From the NCBI GenBank assembly GCA_023249725.1, contig JAHFBZ010000011.1, positions 1-37,369 of the forward strand: a stretch of 37,369 nt of DNA. Direction: 5' to 3'. Below the pieces are notes generated by a model, which was not told the origin of the DNA, searched no databases, and saw only the letters and a program-made list of their open reading frames with translations. The DNA is from Methanobacteriaceae archaeon (GTDB lineage: Archaea > Methanobacteriota > Methanobacteria > Methanobacteriales > Methanobacteriaceae). Each line of letters begins with the position of its first letter. Position 1 is the stretch's first letter. Of this stretch, positions 29,874 through 37,369 are shown piece after piece. The position numbers were made by a program, and so were the translations under genes.

Positions 29874-30539
29874 CTATTTCAGCCATTCATCTAGATTTTT
29901 TTCTTTTGAATCTTCTTTACTGTTTTTATTTTCTTCACCATTAAGATCAATTTCATCATCTTTTTGCCTAATTAACGATATAGATCCTTTTAAAATGGCA
30001 AAAATTACATAAATAAGTACAAATATGACCATTAAAGATATTAAATCATCAAATCGAGTGAATAACCCATAGTAAAGATTCACCAAAGGAGAATGCACAT
30101 CTATAAATCCCCTAAGTAGCACTATTACCCCTAAACCAGAAATTATAAACCCATATCGTTTTTTAACAAATTCAGACTGTAAAATAGGGTAAATTCCCAT
30201 TATTATCAGGCCAATTCCAATTGATCTAAATAGATTCCATCCTGTGGCACCTTGTAGAAAATAGAAAATTTGTTCTGAGCGCCAATAGATGGGGGTCATG
30301 AAATATATAATTTCTATTCCTAGAATTAAGAGGAGAGGTAATGTATATACAATACTGGATTCAATTTTTTGAGTTTGAACTTTTTCTAACGGATTTCGAA
30401 TGAAATGAGACATGAATTGATAAAGCACAGACCCTAAAACTGCACCTAAAACTGTCCCCCCAATTCCCAGTTGGATGGTAGTGTAAGCAACAATTCCGGA
30501 GATAAGTCCGGCCATGAATATATCAAAGGTCTTCGACAT
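29874..30539 (-). CDS. Multi-pass membrane protein, unknown
   Basis: The 221 residues contain about six membrane helices, among them FDIFMAGLISGIVAYTTIQL, VYTLPLLLILGIEIIYFM, GIGLIIMGIYPIL, YGFIISGLGVIVLLRGF and LISLMVIFVLIYVIFAILKG, plus a 30-residue charged cytoplasmic-type tail (KDDEIDLNGEENKNSKEDSK). The glycine-rich GIGGTVLGAVLGSVLY suggests helix packing. I do not recognise the family. It sits upstream of the HTH-PhoU gene (133-base gap) and may share its transcript. Confidence 0.6.
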   Translation of the reverse strand: MSKTFDIFMAGLISGIVAYTTIQLGIGGTVLGAVLGSVLYQFMSHFIRNPLEKVQTQKIESSIVYTLPLLLILGIEIIYFMTPIYWRSEQIFYFLQGATGWNLFRSIGIGLIIMGIYPILQSEFVKKRYGFIISGLGVIVLLRGFIDVHSPLVNLYYGLFTRFDDLISLMVIFVLIYVIFAILKGSISLIRQKDDEIDLNGEENKNSKEDSKEKNLDEWLK

Positions 30540-30886
30540 GTTATCACTAATAAATTTTATAAATATTTTAGTTTAAAATGTAATCTATAATTCATAGTTA
30601 ATTTTTACTTTAGATTAATAATTCAAATTTAATCATATATATCTGTTCAATTTTATCTAATTTATATATTCTTATATAGCCTACTTATTTTTGCTATTTG
30701 AGAACTAAATAAATAACTGATAAATCAATTATTGATTTACATAAGGATTTAGTAAATATATGAAAATACAATACAAAGCAGAGTATTTTTGATTTAAAGT
30801 GAATATTTAAAGTGAGTATAATTGTTAAAAACTAATAAAGAAGATAATAATAAATAAAATGATAATCAAAAAGTGATTAAATCAGT
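30540..30886. other. AT-rich intergenic region
   Basis: I see no gene and no notable structure. It holds the upstream region of the membrane protein at 29874-30539 (minus strand) and the 3' flank of the metallophosphoesterase. A short GTGATAAC precedes the start codon at 30539. Confidence 0.5.
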
Positions 30887-31690
30887 TTAATCGTGATTTA
30901 AAAGATGATTATGAGAACAAACGACATATTCCTCTTGTTCTAATCTAACAGAATAATTAGCCATTTCCCTTTTGGCACCAGTTTCAGTATTTATTAAATC
31001 CACACGAATATCATTATCATGAATAAGCAGTTGATTGTGGGAAGGAAAAGTATTGCCTCTTAATTTACGAGTAGTAGCAGTTCCAGAATTAAGTACAACC
31101 ATTTTTTCTATCATCCAGACATTTGGAACATGTTTATGTCCATTAAGTACAAAATCAACACCACATTCACTGAATAATCTTAGTAAATCACCAGAATCTA
31201 ATAATATATTTCTTTCGCGGCCAGTTTGAGGAATAGGAAGTAAATGATGATGAAATGTCGCGATTTTACATAAATCATTGGGAAGTTTTTCCATTTCTTT
31301 TCTCAGCCAGTTCAGTTGATCAATTCCTATCTGTCCATCATTAATGTCCGGTTCAGATGAATCAAGGCCAAAAATTGCAAATCCTCCGGATTTATCTATG
31401 TGGGTAAATTTTCGGTGACCAATAAGTTTTTCAAAATGAATTAAACCAACATTCCTAGCATCGTGATTTCCAGGTATAGTATAGGTATTAGTTATGGATC
31501 TCAGTTCATCTACAAAATCCGCTGCTTGTTCATATTCATGAATGTATCCCTCAGTAGTTAAATCCCCAGAAACTATAATAAGATCAGGATTTTCTTCTTT
31601 TAGTTGATTTAAAAGATTATTTTTTAAGTGCTGAGAGAAATTTTTCTCGCCAAAATGAATATCAGAAATTTGAGATATTTTCTTTTCCAT
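30887..31690 (-). CDS. Metallophosphoesterase (calcineurin-like)
   Basis: The 267 residues contain the whole metal-site series: D10-x-H12 (SDIHFG), G42-D43 (VSGDLTTEG), G-N75-H76-D (IPGNHDARN), HHHLLPIP and NGHKHVP. This is the class III cyclic-nucleotide-phosphodiesterase-like group of soluble phosphoesterases. The substrate (a nucleotide, cyclic nucleotide or other diester) is unknown. A clear AAGGTGA site precedes the ATG. It is separate from its neighbours by long AT-rich gaps. Confidence 0.85.
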   Translation of the reverse strand: MEKKISQISDIHFGEKNFSQHLKNNLLNQLKEENPDLIIVSGDLTTEGYIHEYEQAADFVDELRSITNTYTIPGNHDARNVGLIHFEKLIGHRKFTHIDKSGGFAIFGLDSSEPDINDGQIGIDQLNWLRKEMEKLPNDLCKIATFHHHLLPIPQTGRERNILLDSGDLLRLFSECGVDFVLNGHKHVPNVWMIEKMVVLNSGTATTRKLRGNTFPSHNQLLIHDNDIRVDLINTETGAKREMANYSVRLEQEEYVVCSHNHLLNHD

Positions 31691-31940
31691 AACATCACCT
31701 TAGGATTATTTATAATTAATAAATAAAATATAAATAAATCTTTTAACTTAAAGTTATTCTTTTAATCTTATTTTCCATCATATTGGATCGATATTTTAAT
31801 CATTATTATATCAGAATATCTAAGATGAATAAAATTTATTCCAATTAATCTATTAATAAGATTAATAATTAAAAGAATTAAATAAAAATTATTAAATTAC
31901 TAAAAATTGTGAATAAAAAACTAATAAAAAAGTAATTAAA

Positions 31941-32011
31941 GCCTTAGGGGGGATTTGAACCCCCGGCCTATGCCTTACCAAGGCATCGCTCTACCCCTGA
32001 GCCACTAAGGC
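31941..32011 (-). tRNA. tRNA-Thr (GGT)
   Basis: On the minus strand a full cloverleaf folds: acceptor GCCTTAG/CTAAGGC, D-arm GCTC...GAGC, anticodon stem ATGCC/GGCAT with loop TTGGTAA, and T-arm GGGGG-TTCAAAT-CCCCC. It is 71 bases without an encoded CCA and has no intron. The anticodon GGT reads threonine codons ACC and ACT. Confidence 0.95.
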
Positions 32012-32164
32012 AATAATGAAACAATTATATGAATAAAAACAGTAATGGGATTTTCATTCATTTATTAATTATGATCATATATATTTTACTATCTTATCAA
32101 TTAATTATTGCACAAATAGCTAGAAATTGAGTGAAATTAATAGTTAAACTTAAATTAAGATTAT

Positions 32165-32253
<89 letters not shown>

Positions 32254-32500
32254 TACTATCGTAAGTTGTACATTGTACTATATTAACTTAACGGTTATTT
32301 ATTCAAATTCAAATGAAATTTTGGGATAAATATGAACTAAATTAATAATTTAAGCAATTATTTAGGATTTAGATTTCATTTTTCAAAAGACATTATTTAA
32401 GTGCATTATTTGAATATAACATTTTATATTTCAGTTTTACATAACTAAATATATATTTTATATCATATTTAATGATCTAAATATAATATCGGTGATAAAA

Positions 32501-32662
32501 TTGAAATTCAAACCAGACACTTGTGGATATTGTGGTGCTTGTGTAAGTGTATGCCATGAAAATGTATTATCCCTGGATGAATGGCAATTAAATATTGGTC
32601 CTGGCTGTGTTGAATGTGAAAGTTGCATATTTACCTGTCCCTTAGGAGCACTAGAAAAGTAG
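32501..32662 (+). CDS. Small 2[4Fe-4S] ferredoxin
   Basis: The frame encodes 53 residues with two full [4Fe-4S] motifs: C8-x2-C11-x2-C14-x3-C18 (CGYCGACVSVC) and C36-x2-C39-x2-C42-x3-C46 (CVECESCIFTCP). This size is that of a bacterial-type ferredoxin. The start is TTG at 32501, four bases after GGTGA; an upstream GTG lies inside that site. It is 136 bases ahead of the geranylgeranyl reductase gene on the same strand and is a likely electron donor for it. It lacks a hydrophobic tail. Confidence 0.88.
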   Translation: MKFKPDTCGYCGACVSVCHENVLSLDEWQLNIGPGCVECESCIFTCPLGALEK

Positions 32663-32798
32663 AATTTTAAATAAAATAGAAAATAGAAAATAATAAACTT
32701 ATTATTTTAATCAATAGTTCTAATCAATATTATTTAGAATAATTTAATCATATACTCAAGCCATATTATTATGGATAAATAACCTAAAGAGGGTTTAA

Positions 32799-33947
32799 AT
32801 GAATTACGATGTAATTGTAGTTGGAGGCCGTGTTTCAGGATCTATAGCCTCAATGTATGCATCAAAAAATGGTGCCAACGTTTTAATGATTGAAAAACAT
32901 CAAGAAATTGGAACTCCCGTTCAATGCGCCGGTGGAGTTAGTGATTCTTTTTTTAAAAAAATAGATATTTCACCATCCTCAGAATACACCCTTGCTAGAG
33001 TCAAAGGAGCAACAATATACTCCCCTAACAGAAATAGTGTAACTTCAAAAAATAAAATCTTAAAAGGCCGTATCTTAGAGAGAAAAAATTTCGATAAAAA
33101 TTTAGCCATACAATCAGCAAATGCCGGAACCGAAATAATGCTGAAAACCACCGTGAAGGGATTAATTACAGAAAATGGTCAAGTGAAAGGTGTTATAGCT
33201 AAACACCTGGGAAAGATCTTGGAAATACCTGCCAAAATAGTTATTGCTGCGGATGGAATTGAATCAAATATGGCCCAATTTTATGGATTAGAAAATCGAT
33301 TTAAACCTAAAGATATCTGTTCATGTGCTCAATTTGAAATGGTGGGCTTAGATGTTGACCCGGAAATGATGAAATTCTATTTTGGCCAGAAAATAGCACC
33401 CGGTGGATATGCTTGGATATTTCCCAAAGGAGATAATCGAGCCAATGTAGGGTTGGGCATTAGAAGTTCCCAAGGTAATGCCTACCACTATCTCCAAAAA
33501 TTTACAGAAAAGTTAGGTGGTAAAAAAGTTGAATTCAATGTGGGTGCAGTCCCTATAGGTGGACCGATTCAAAAAACCTATGGAAATGGCCTAATAGTTG
33601 TGGGAGATGCTGCCGGACAGGTTGATCCGGTGACGGGTGGTGGAATTCATGTTTCTGCAGAATGTGCTAAAATAGCAGGTATGGTTGCTGCCGATGCTGT
33701 TCAAAAAGAGGACTACTCGGAAAAATACTTGAAAAATTACGAAAAAATTTGGAAAAAACAAGTGGGTAAAAATTTAGAAAAATCACTGCGATTTAGAAAA
33801 ATTTTTGATAAACTCAATGATGAAGATATAAATAACCTACTAAAATCTGCCCAAAATAATGATATTGATTCAATTTCGAAATTGTCTATTTTAAGACTAT
33901 TAAAAGGCTATCCTGAGCTTTTAAAACTCCTTAGAACAATTTTATAG
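32799..33947 (+). CDS. Geranylgeranyl reductase (archaeal lipid saturation)
   Basis: This FAD enzyme hydrogenates the geranylgeranyl chains of archaeal ether lipids. The 382 residues have the N-terminal FAD motif VVGGRVSGSIAS (G9, G10, G14), the substrate-side PVQCAGGVS, GGYAWIFPKGDNRANVGLGI, and the second FAD motif VGDAAGQVDPVTGGGIH. These fit digeranylgeranylglycerophospholipid reductase rather than chlorophyll-type enzymes. A TTTAAATG start with GAGGG upstream is used. The small ferredoxin gene just before it could supply electrons. Confidence 0.9.
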   Translation: MNYDVIVVGGRVSGSIASMYASKNGANVLMIEKHQEIGTPVQCAGGVSDSFFKKIDISPSSEYTLARVKGATIYSPNRNSVTSKNKILKGRILERKNFDKNLAIQSANAGTEIMLKTTVKGLITENGQVKGVIAKHLGKILEIPAKIVIAADGIESNMAQFYGLENRFKPKDICSCAQFEMVGLDVDPEMMKFYFGQKIAPGGYAWIFPKGDNRANVGLGIRSSQGNAYHYLQKFTEKLGGKKVEFNVGAVPIGGPIQKTYGNGLIVVGDAAGQVDPVTGGGIHVSAECAKIAGMVAADAVQKEDYSEKYLKNYEKIWKKQVGKNLEKSLRFRKIFDKLNDEDINNLLKSAQNNDIDSISKLSILRLLKGYPELLKLLRTIL

Positions 33948-34280
33948 AGTAAAATTAATTAAAATTAAAAAGTAATAGAATAATTATTTCTCTAATCGTC
34001 CTTATTTTCATTTTATTTTTATAATCAATAAATCAATTAGACATAATATGAAAATAGAAATCTTGCTAGAAAAATAATAGAAATTTAGCATGGATTATAG
34101 TAAAAAATATACTTATAAATGCTGAATTAGAATTAAGATAAGAAAAAAATTTCAAAACCTGAAAAAGCATTCTAGATTATTAATAGTTCAATAGAATGTT
34201 AAGAGATTAATAATTAAATAAATAATTGAATATTTATAATTTAATTCAATACAAGTAAAAATTACTATAATGGTGGCCCA
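33948..34280. other. AT-rich intergenic region
   Basis: No gene is seen. T-rich DNA at about 33998-34023 (TTATTTTCATTTTATTTTT) may end the reductase transcript. The binding site GGTGG lies just before the next start codon. Confidence 0.5.
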
Positions 34281-36848
34281 ATGAGTAAAAAATCCATTTT
34301 AAGCTCTAATTTAATTGCAAAAAATCTTAATCAAATCTATTTAATATTAATATTACTTGGAACATTCCTCGTTAGATTAATTCCCAGCAGATATCTTTCT
34401 ATTGCAGGTAATGATGCCTATTTACACCATGATATTGTTATAAGAATAACCGAACAAGGTTTTGGAGTTATATCCCATAATCCTCTTTCTTTAATGGGCT
34501 TAAGTTCTTATGGTTACCCTCCATTGTATCATATTATTGGAACTATTCTTTATGAAGCATTTCACAGTCAGTTGGTTTTTTTTATTTTACCGCCGCTTCT
34601 AGGAGTTGCCTCAGTTTTTGTATTTTATAAATTATCACATGAGCTTTTTGACAATAAAAATGCAGAATTACTATCAACTCTCCTATTCGCATTTGTCCCG
34701 GCATTTATAGTTCGCACATCTGTCTTTATACCCGAATCTCTGGGAATACTGCTTTTCATAAGCATGGCTTACTTTTTAGTAAAATATATCAAATCAATTC
34801 CAGGATATGAAAATCTGGATAATTTTGCATTAAAAAATTTTCTAAAAATATTCTCTGGAAACTACAAATATTTACTGTTTGCCTTAGTTATATTTACCAT
34901 ATATCTTTTCACTCATCGTGGATGGGTATTTATGGCACTAATAATTCTACTTTTAATGGTCACATTTTTAATACCCTCATTTAAGAAAAAACCAGTTACA
35001 TTTTCCATTGTATTCATTTTAATTGGAATTGGGCTTTTAGAATTTGTTACTTTCGTAGCCAGATTCCAACAGGAACCAGTAACTATTTTAGGGTTCCCCA
35101 AATGGATGGGCATTCTTCAACTAGTTCTGGGGTTATATGGGCTGGTTATTTTCATGAAATCAAAGAATTCATTATATAAATTTTTGGCATTGTGGGCCCT
35201 TGCATTTATGGTAATTGGAACATACTCCTTTAGATTTAGAGACCCATATGCTGCCATTCCATTAACATTAATGGCAGGATATGTATTTGCCTATATTTTA
35301 TTGCCTAAAATTAATGAACTTTCAATTTTTAAAAGTTATAAACTCTTTAAAAGAGACTTCGGTGGAAGTTTAAAAATAATTTTATTATTAATCCTTATTT
35401 CAATTCCTATAGCTCAAGGAGTAGCAATTACTTACAGCGGTGTCAGTCAACCTACAGCAAATGAGATTTCTGCTTTTAAGTGGATTGAAAACGAAACACC
35501 ATTAGATGCAATTTTTTTAACAACAAAGGATGATGCGTATTTCTTAATAGGGAATACCCATCGTAAAGATGTTGCTCTCTGGAAAACAGTTTATGAAGGA
35601 TTTATGGGAACTGCACCTTCTGTTGATGAAACTGTGGCCACCCAAAGAGATGTGGATACTATGTTAGGGACTGCCCAAGCAAGTGAAGCCTATTATCTCT
35701 TAAACAAATACAATATAAGCTATATCTACGTATCTCCAGGCATGTACAACCTAACCTCTTCCAACGGACTTATCACTTACATATTATATGATACTCATTT
35801 TAAAACATATTTTGTTTCAGGAGATGCTTCTGTTTACAAATATATTAAAAATCCAACATTAAATCCCCCTACTACTAACTTAAACTCATCATCAATTAAT
35901 AATACAGAATATAAAAAAAGTGTAGAATTTATAGAACAATTTTGGAACGGTTACAGTTATTCTGAAAATGGGGGAGACTATTTAAAAGATTCACTCCTTG
36001 ATTTAGAATTTGGAGGCATAAATAAAGGGAACTATGCATTAAATTCACAAATAACTATATTATATACCTATATGTCCCAGAGCTCGAATGCTGATCTAAA
36101 TAATCGTTCACAATATTTACTTAACTGGTTGAGTTATAAACAGATGGACAATGGATCTTTTCCTACAAGTATACCACCCGAAGAGTATACTGTGGGAACA
36201 ATGGAAACCATATATCCATTAATGACCGTGGACAATAACACATCCAATATTAATGAAAATCAAACTATTGTAACCAGAAAAGGCCTTGATTTTGTCAATA
36301 GTCAAACAGGAAAGAATTATATAAATATTTCCAATGTTAAGCCATCATCAAGCAGTACCCTTGGTCCAGATTATTTAAGCCTGAAAACTTATGCTCAGGT
36401 AAGTGGAATGAATCCAAATGGTAAGGAAAAAATCATCGCAAATGTTTTAAAATCTCAAAAAAGTGATGGTTCATGGACATCACAATCCTATCAAAATATT
36501 GAGATTTTGAAAGGCCTCTGTCTTTATTATAATTCCACTCAGGATAAAGATGTTTTAAATTCTATTAAAAAAGGATCCAAATGGTTAATGAACAATCAAA
36601 ATTCGCAAGGAAGATTTACTGATGATGGTAGCCCGACTAACTATGGCTTGAATCATTATGCTGATGCAGTTCTGGTTTATCAAATCACAGGAAATACAGA
36701 ATCTGTAGCAAAAACCTTAAGTTACATGGCCAATGCCACTTTAAAAGACGATATTACGCCTTTAAAGTCTTATTTAGCCATTATTTCTAACTTGAGTTTA
36801 ATATATGGGGAAGATAAAGCTATGGAAATAGCCAATAGGATGGTGTAA
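34281..36848 (+). CDS. GT-C-like membrane glycosyltransferase with toroid-like C-terminal domain
   Basis: The 855 residues have three parts. Residues 1-385 are a multi-pass membrane region of roughly ten helices; the first outer loop has GNDAYLHHD (D45 and D51), like the Asp-containing loop of GT-C transferases such as Stt3/AglB. Residues 390-520 are an outside domain (FKWIENETPLDAIFLT; VDTMLGTAQASEAYYLLNKY). Residues 545-855 are helical and hold three QxxxG(S/R)(F/W)-type motifs, QMDNGSF (621-627), QKSDGSW (726-732) and QNSQGRF (773-779), as in alpha/alpha-toroid proteins such as squalene cyclases. No WWDYG motif typical of Stt3 is seen. The enzyme's substrate is unknown. GGTGG precedes the ATG; it is alone on its strand segment. 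Confidence 0.65.
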   Translation: MSKKSILSSNLIAKNLNQIYLILILLGTFLVRLIPSRYLSIAGNDAYLHHDIVIRITEQGFGVISHNPLSLMGLSSYGYPPLYHIIGTILYEAFHSQLVFFILPPLLGVASVFVFYKLSHELFDNKNAELLSTLLFAFVPAFIVRTSVFIPESLGILLFISMAYFLVKYIKSIPGYENLDNFALKNFLKIFSGNYKYLLFALVIFTIYLFTHRGWVFMALIILLLMVTFLIPSFKKKPVTFSIVFILIGIGLLEFVTFVARFQQEPVTILGFPKWMGILQLVLGLYGLVIFMKSKNSLYKFLALWALAFMVIGTYSFRFRDPYAAIPLTLMAGYVFAYILLPKINELSIFKSYKLFKRDFGGSLKIILLLILISIPIAQGVAITYSGVSQPTANEISAFKWIENETPLDAIFLTTKDDAYFLIGNTHRKDVALWKTVYEGFMGTAPSVDETVATQRDVDTMLGTAQASEAYYLLNKYNISYIYVSPGMYNLTSSNGLITYILYDTHFKTYFVSGDASVYKYIKNPTLNPPTTNLNSSSINNTEYKKSVEFIEQFWNGYSYSENGGDYLKDSLLDLEFGGINKGNYALNSQITILYTYMSQSSNADLNNRSQYLLNWLSYKQMDNGSFPTSIPPEEYTVGTMETIYPLMTVDNNTSNINENQTIVTRKGLDFVNSQTGKNYINISNVKPSSSSTLGPDYLSLKTYAQVSGMNPNGKEKIIANVLKSQKSDGSWTSQSYQNIEILKGLCLYYNSTQDKDVLNSIKKGSKWLMNNQNSQGRFTDDGSPTNYGLNHYADAVLVYQITGNTESVAKTLSYMANATLKDDITPLKSYLAIISNLSLIYGEDKAMEIANRMV

Positions 36849-36982
36849 ACTTTTTAGGAAAGAAGTTTATATATAATATTATAATTTTGGATTATCTTAA
36901 TGAATCTATAAATGAATTCTAGAATAATGAATATTCTAAATAAGATTGATATAAATGCTTGAGGTTATGGTTGGGGAAATAA

Positions 36983-37369
36983 ATGGCTTTAAACAAGTAC
37001 AAAGTCGATGTAGACGAGTTGATGGCGGAAAAAGATGTTCCTGGACTTATTGATGCCCTAGAACATGAAGATTTCATAGTTAGAAAAGAAGCCACTCGTG
37101 CTTTAAAATATGTAGGAGATCAACGGGCAGTACCTGCCTTAATCAAATCTCTGGAATATGAAGATTGGCATTCTAAATTTTCAGTCCTCGGCACTGTGCG
37201 TGCCAATGCTGCAGAAGCACTAGGAAAAATACAAAGTAGATATGCCGTAACTCCATTAATAGAACGTCTTGATGATTATGATTCAGAAGTTCGATGGAAA
37301 GCAGCTGAAGCATTAGGTAGAATAGGGAATGATGAAGCATTAGAGCCATTAATCTATGCCCTAAATGAT
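36983..37369 (+). CDS. HEAT-repeat (PBS-lyase type) protein, 3' end cut off
   Basis: The frame is open to the window end (129 codons). Helical repeats of about 30 residues are visible: VPGLIDALEHEDFIVRKEA, RAVPALIKSLEYEDWHSKF, YAVTPLIERLDDYDSEVRWK, and EALEPLIYALND. This is the pattern of PBS-lyase HEAT repeats, which usually form protein-binding solenoids. Start ATG has TTGGGG six bases upstream. It is unrelated at sequence level to the decayed HEAT gene at 2591-3288. Confidence 0.85.
   Translation, partial: MALNKYKVDVDELMAEKDVPGLIDALEHEDFIVRKEATRALKYVGDQRAVPALIKSLEYEDWHSKFSVLGTVRANAAEALGKIQSRYAVTPLIERLDDYDSEVRWKAAEALGRIGNDEALEPLIYALND

Overview
The window looks like chromosomal DNA of a hydrogenotrophic methanogen of the order Methanobacteriales, most likely Methanobacterium or a close relative. 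The reasons are an archaeal 16S rRNA 5' end, an F420-dependent methylene-H4MPT reductase (mer), a six-gene pyruvate:ferredoxin oxidoreductase operon (porCDABEF), an archaeosine enzyme (RaSEA), a geranylgeranyl reductase for archaeal lipids, very AT-rich spacers, and GGTGA/GGAGG-type ribosome binding sites. It reads as ordinary vertically inherited chromosome. I see no phage, insertion sequence, CRISPR array or integration site.

Layout. 1-810: 5' end of a 16S rRNA gene (minus strand), then about 700 bases of leader and intergenic DNA. 811-1800: mer. 1861-3288: two decayed genes, a radical SAM protein and a HEAT-repeat protein, apparently joined by a deletion. 3675-6869: RaSEA, a beta-carbonic-anhydrase-like protein and a TmcAL-like HIGH nucleotidyltransferase. 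6933-14594: a mostly minus-strand block with a small unknown protein, a DUF1932-type dehydrogenase, a membrane thioredoxin plus CcdA, a DUF89 protein, a small secreted protein, a tRNA-thiolation pair (NcsA-like enzyme and a MoaD/ThiS-like carrier), and a dihydropteroate-synthase-like protein. 14772-18636: porCDABEF with a clear terminator, followed by a fumarase alpha subunit. 19905-27191: a half-size EamA transporter and the phosphate locus pstS-pstS-pstC-pstA-pstB-phoU-unknown-phoU (minus strand). 27391-28711: a citryl-CoA-lyase-like protein and a 2TM protein. 28814-31690: a winged-helix/PhoU fusion regulator, a membrane protein and a metallophosphoesterase. 31941-32253: tRNA-Thr(GGT) and tRNA-Leu(TAA). 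32501-33947: a 53-residue ferredoxin and geranylgeranyl reductase. 34281-36848: a GT-C-like membrane protein with a C-terminal toroid-like domain. 36983-end: a HEAT-repeat protein cut by the window edge.

How the genes fit together. mer belongs to CO2-reducing methanogenesis. Por makes pyruvate from acetyl-CoA, CO2 and reduced ferredoxin, and feeds biosynthesis through a partial TCA route to which the fumarase subunit belongs; the citrate-synthase-like protein may connect to it. The phosphate locus has two PstS paralogues, an ABC importer, two PhoU proteins and a nearby HTH-PhoU protein that could be its repressor. A repeat-containing promoter lies before the first pstS and an intrinsic terminator lies between the two pstS genes, which suggests that binding protein is made in excess over the membrane importer. 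The ferredoxin next to geranylgeranyl reductase is a likely electron donor for lipid saturation.

The least-described items are the GT-C/toroid fusion at 34281-36848, the phosphate regulatory circuit with an unknown protein between two phoU genes, and the 74-base identical block shared by the two pstS genes.
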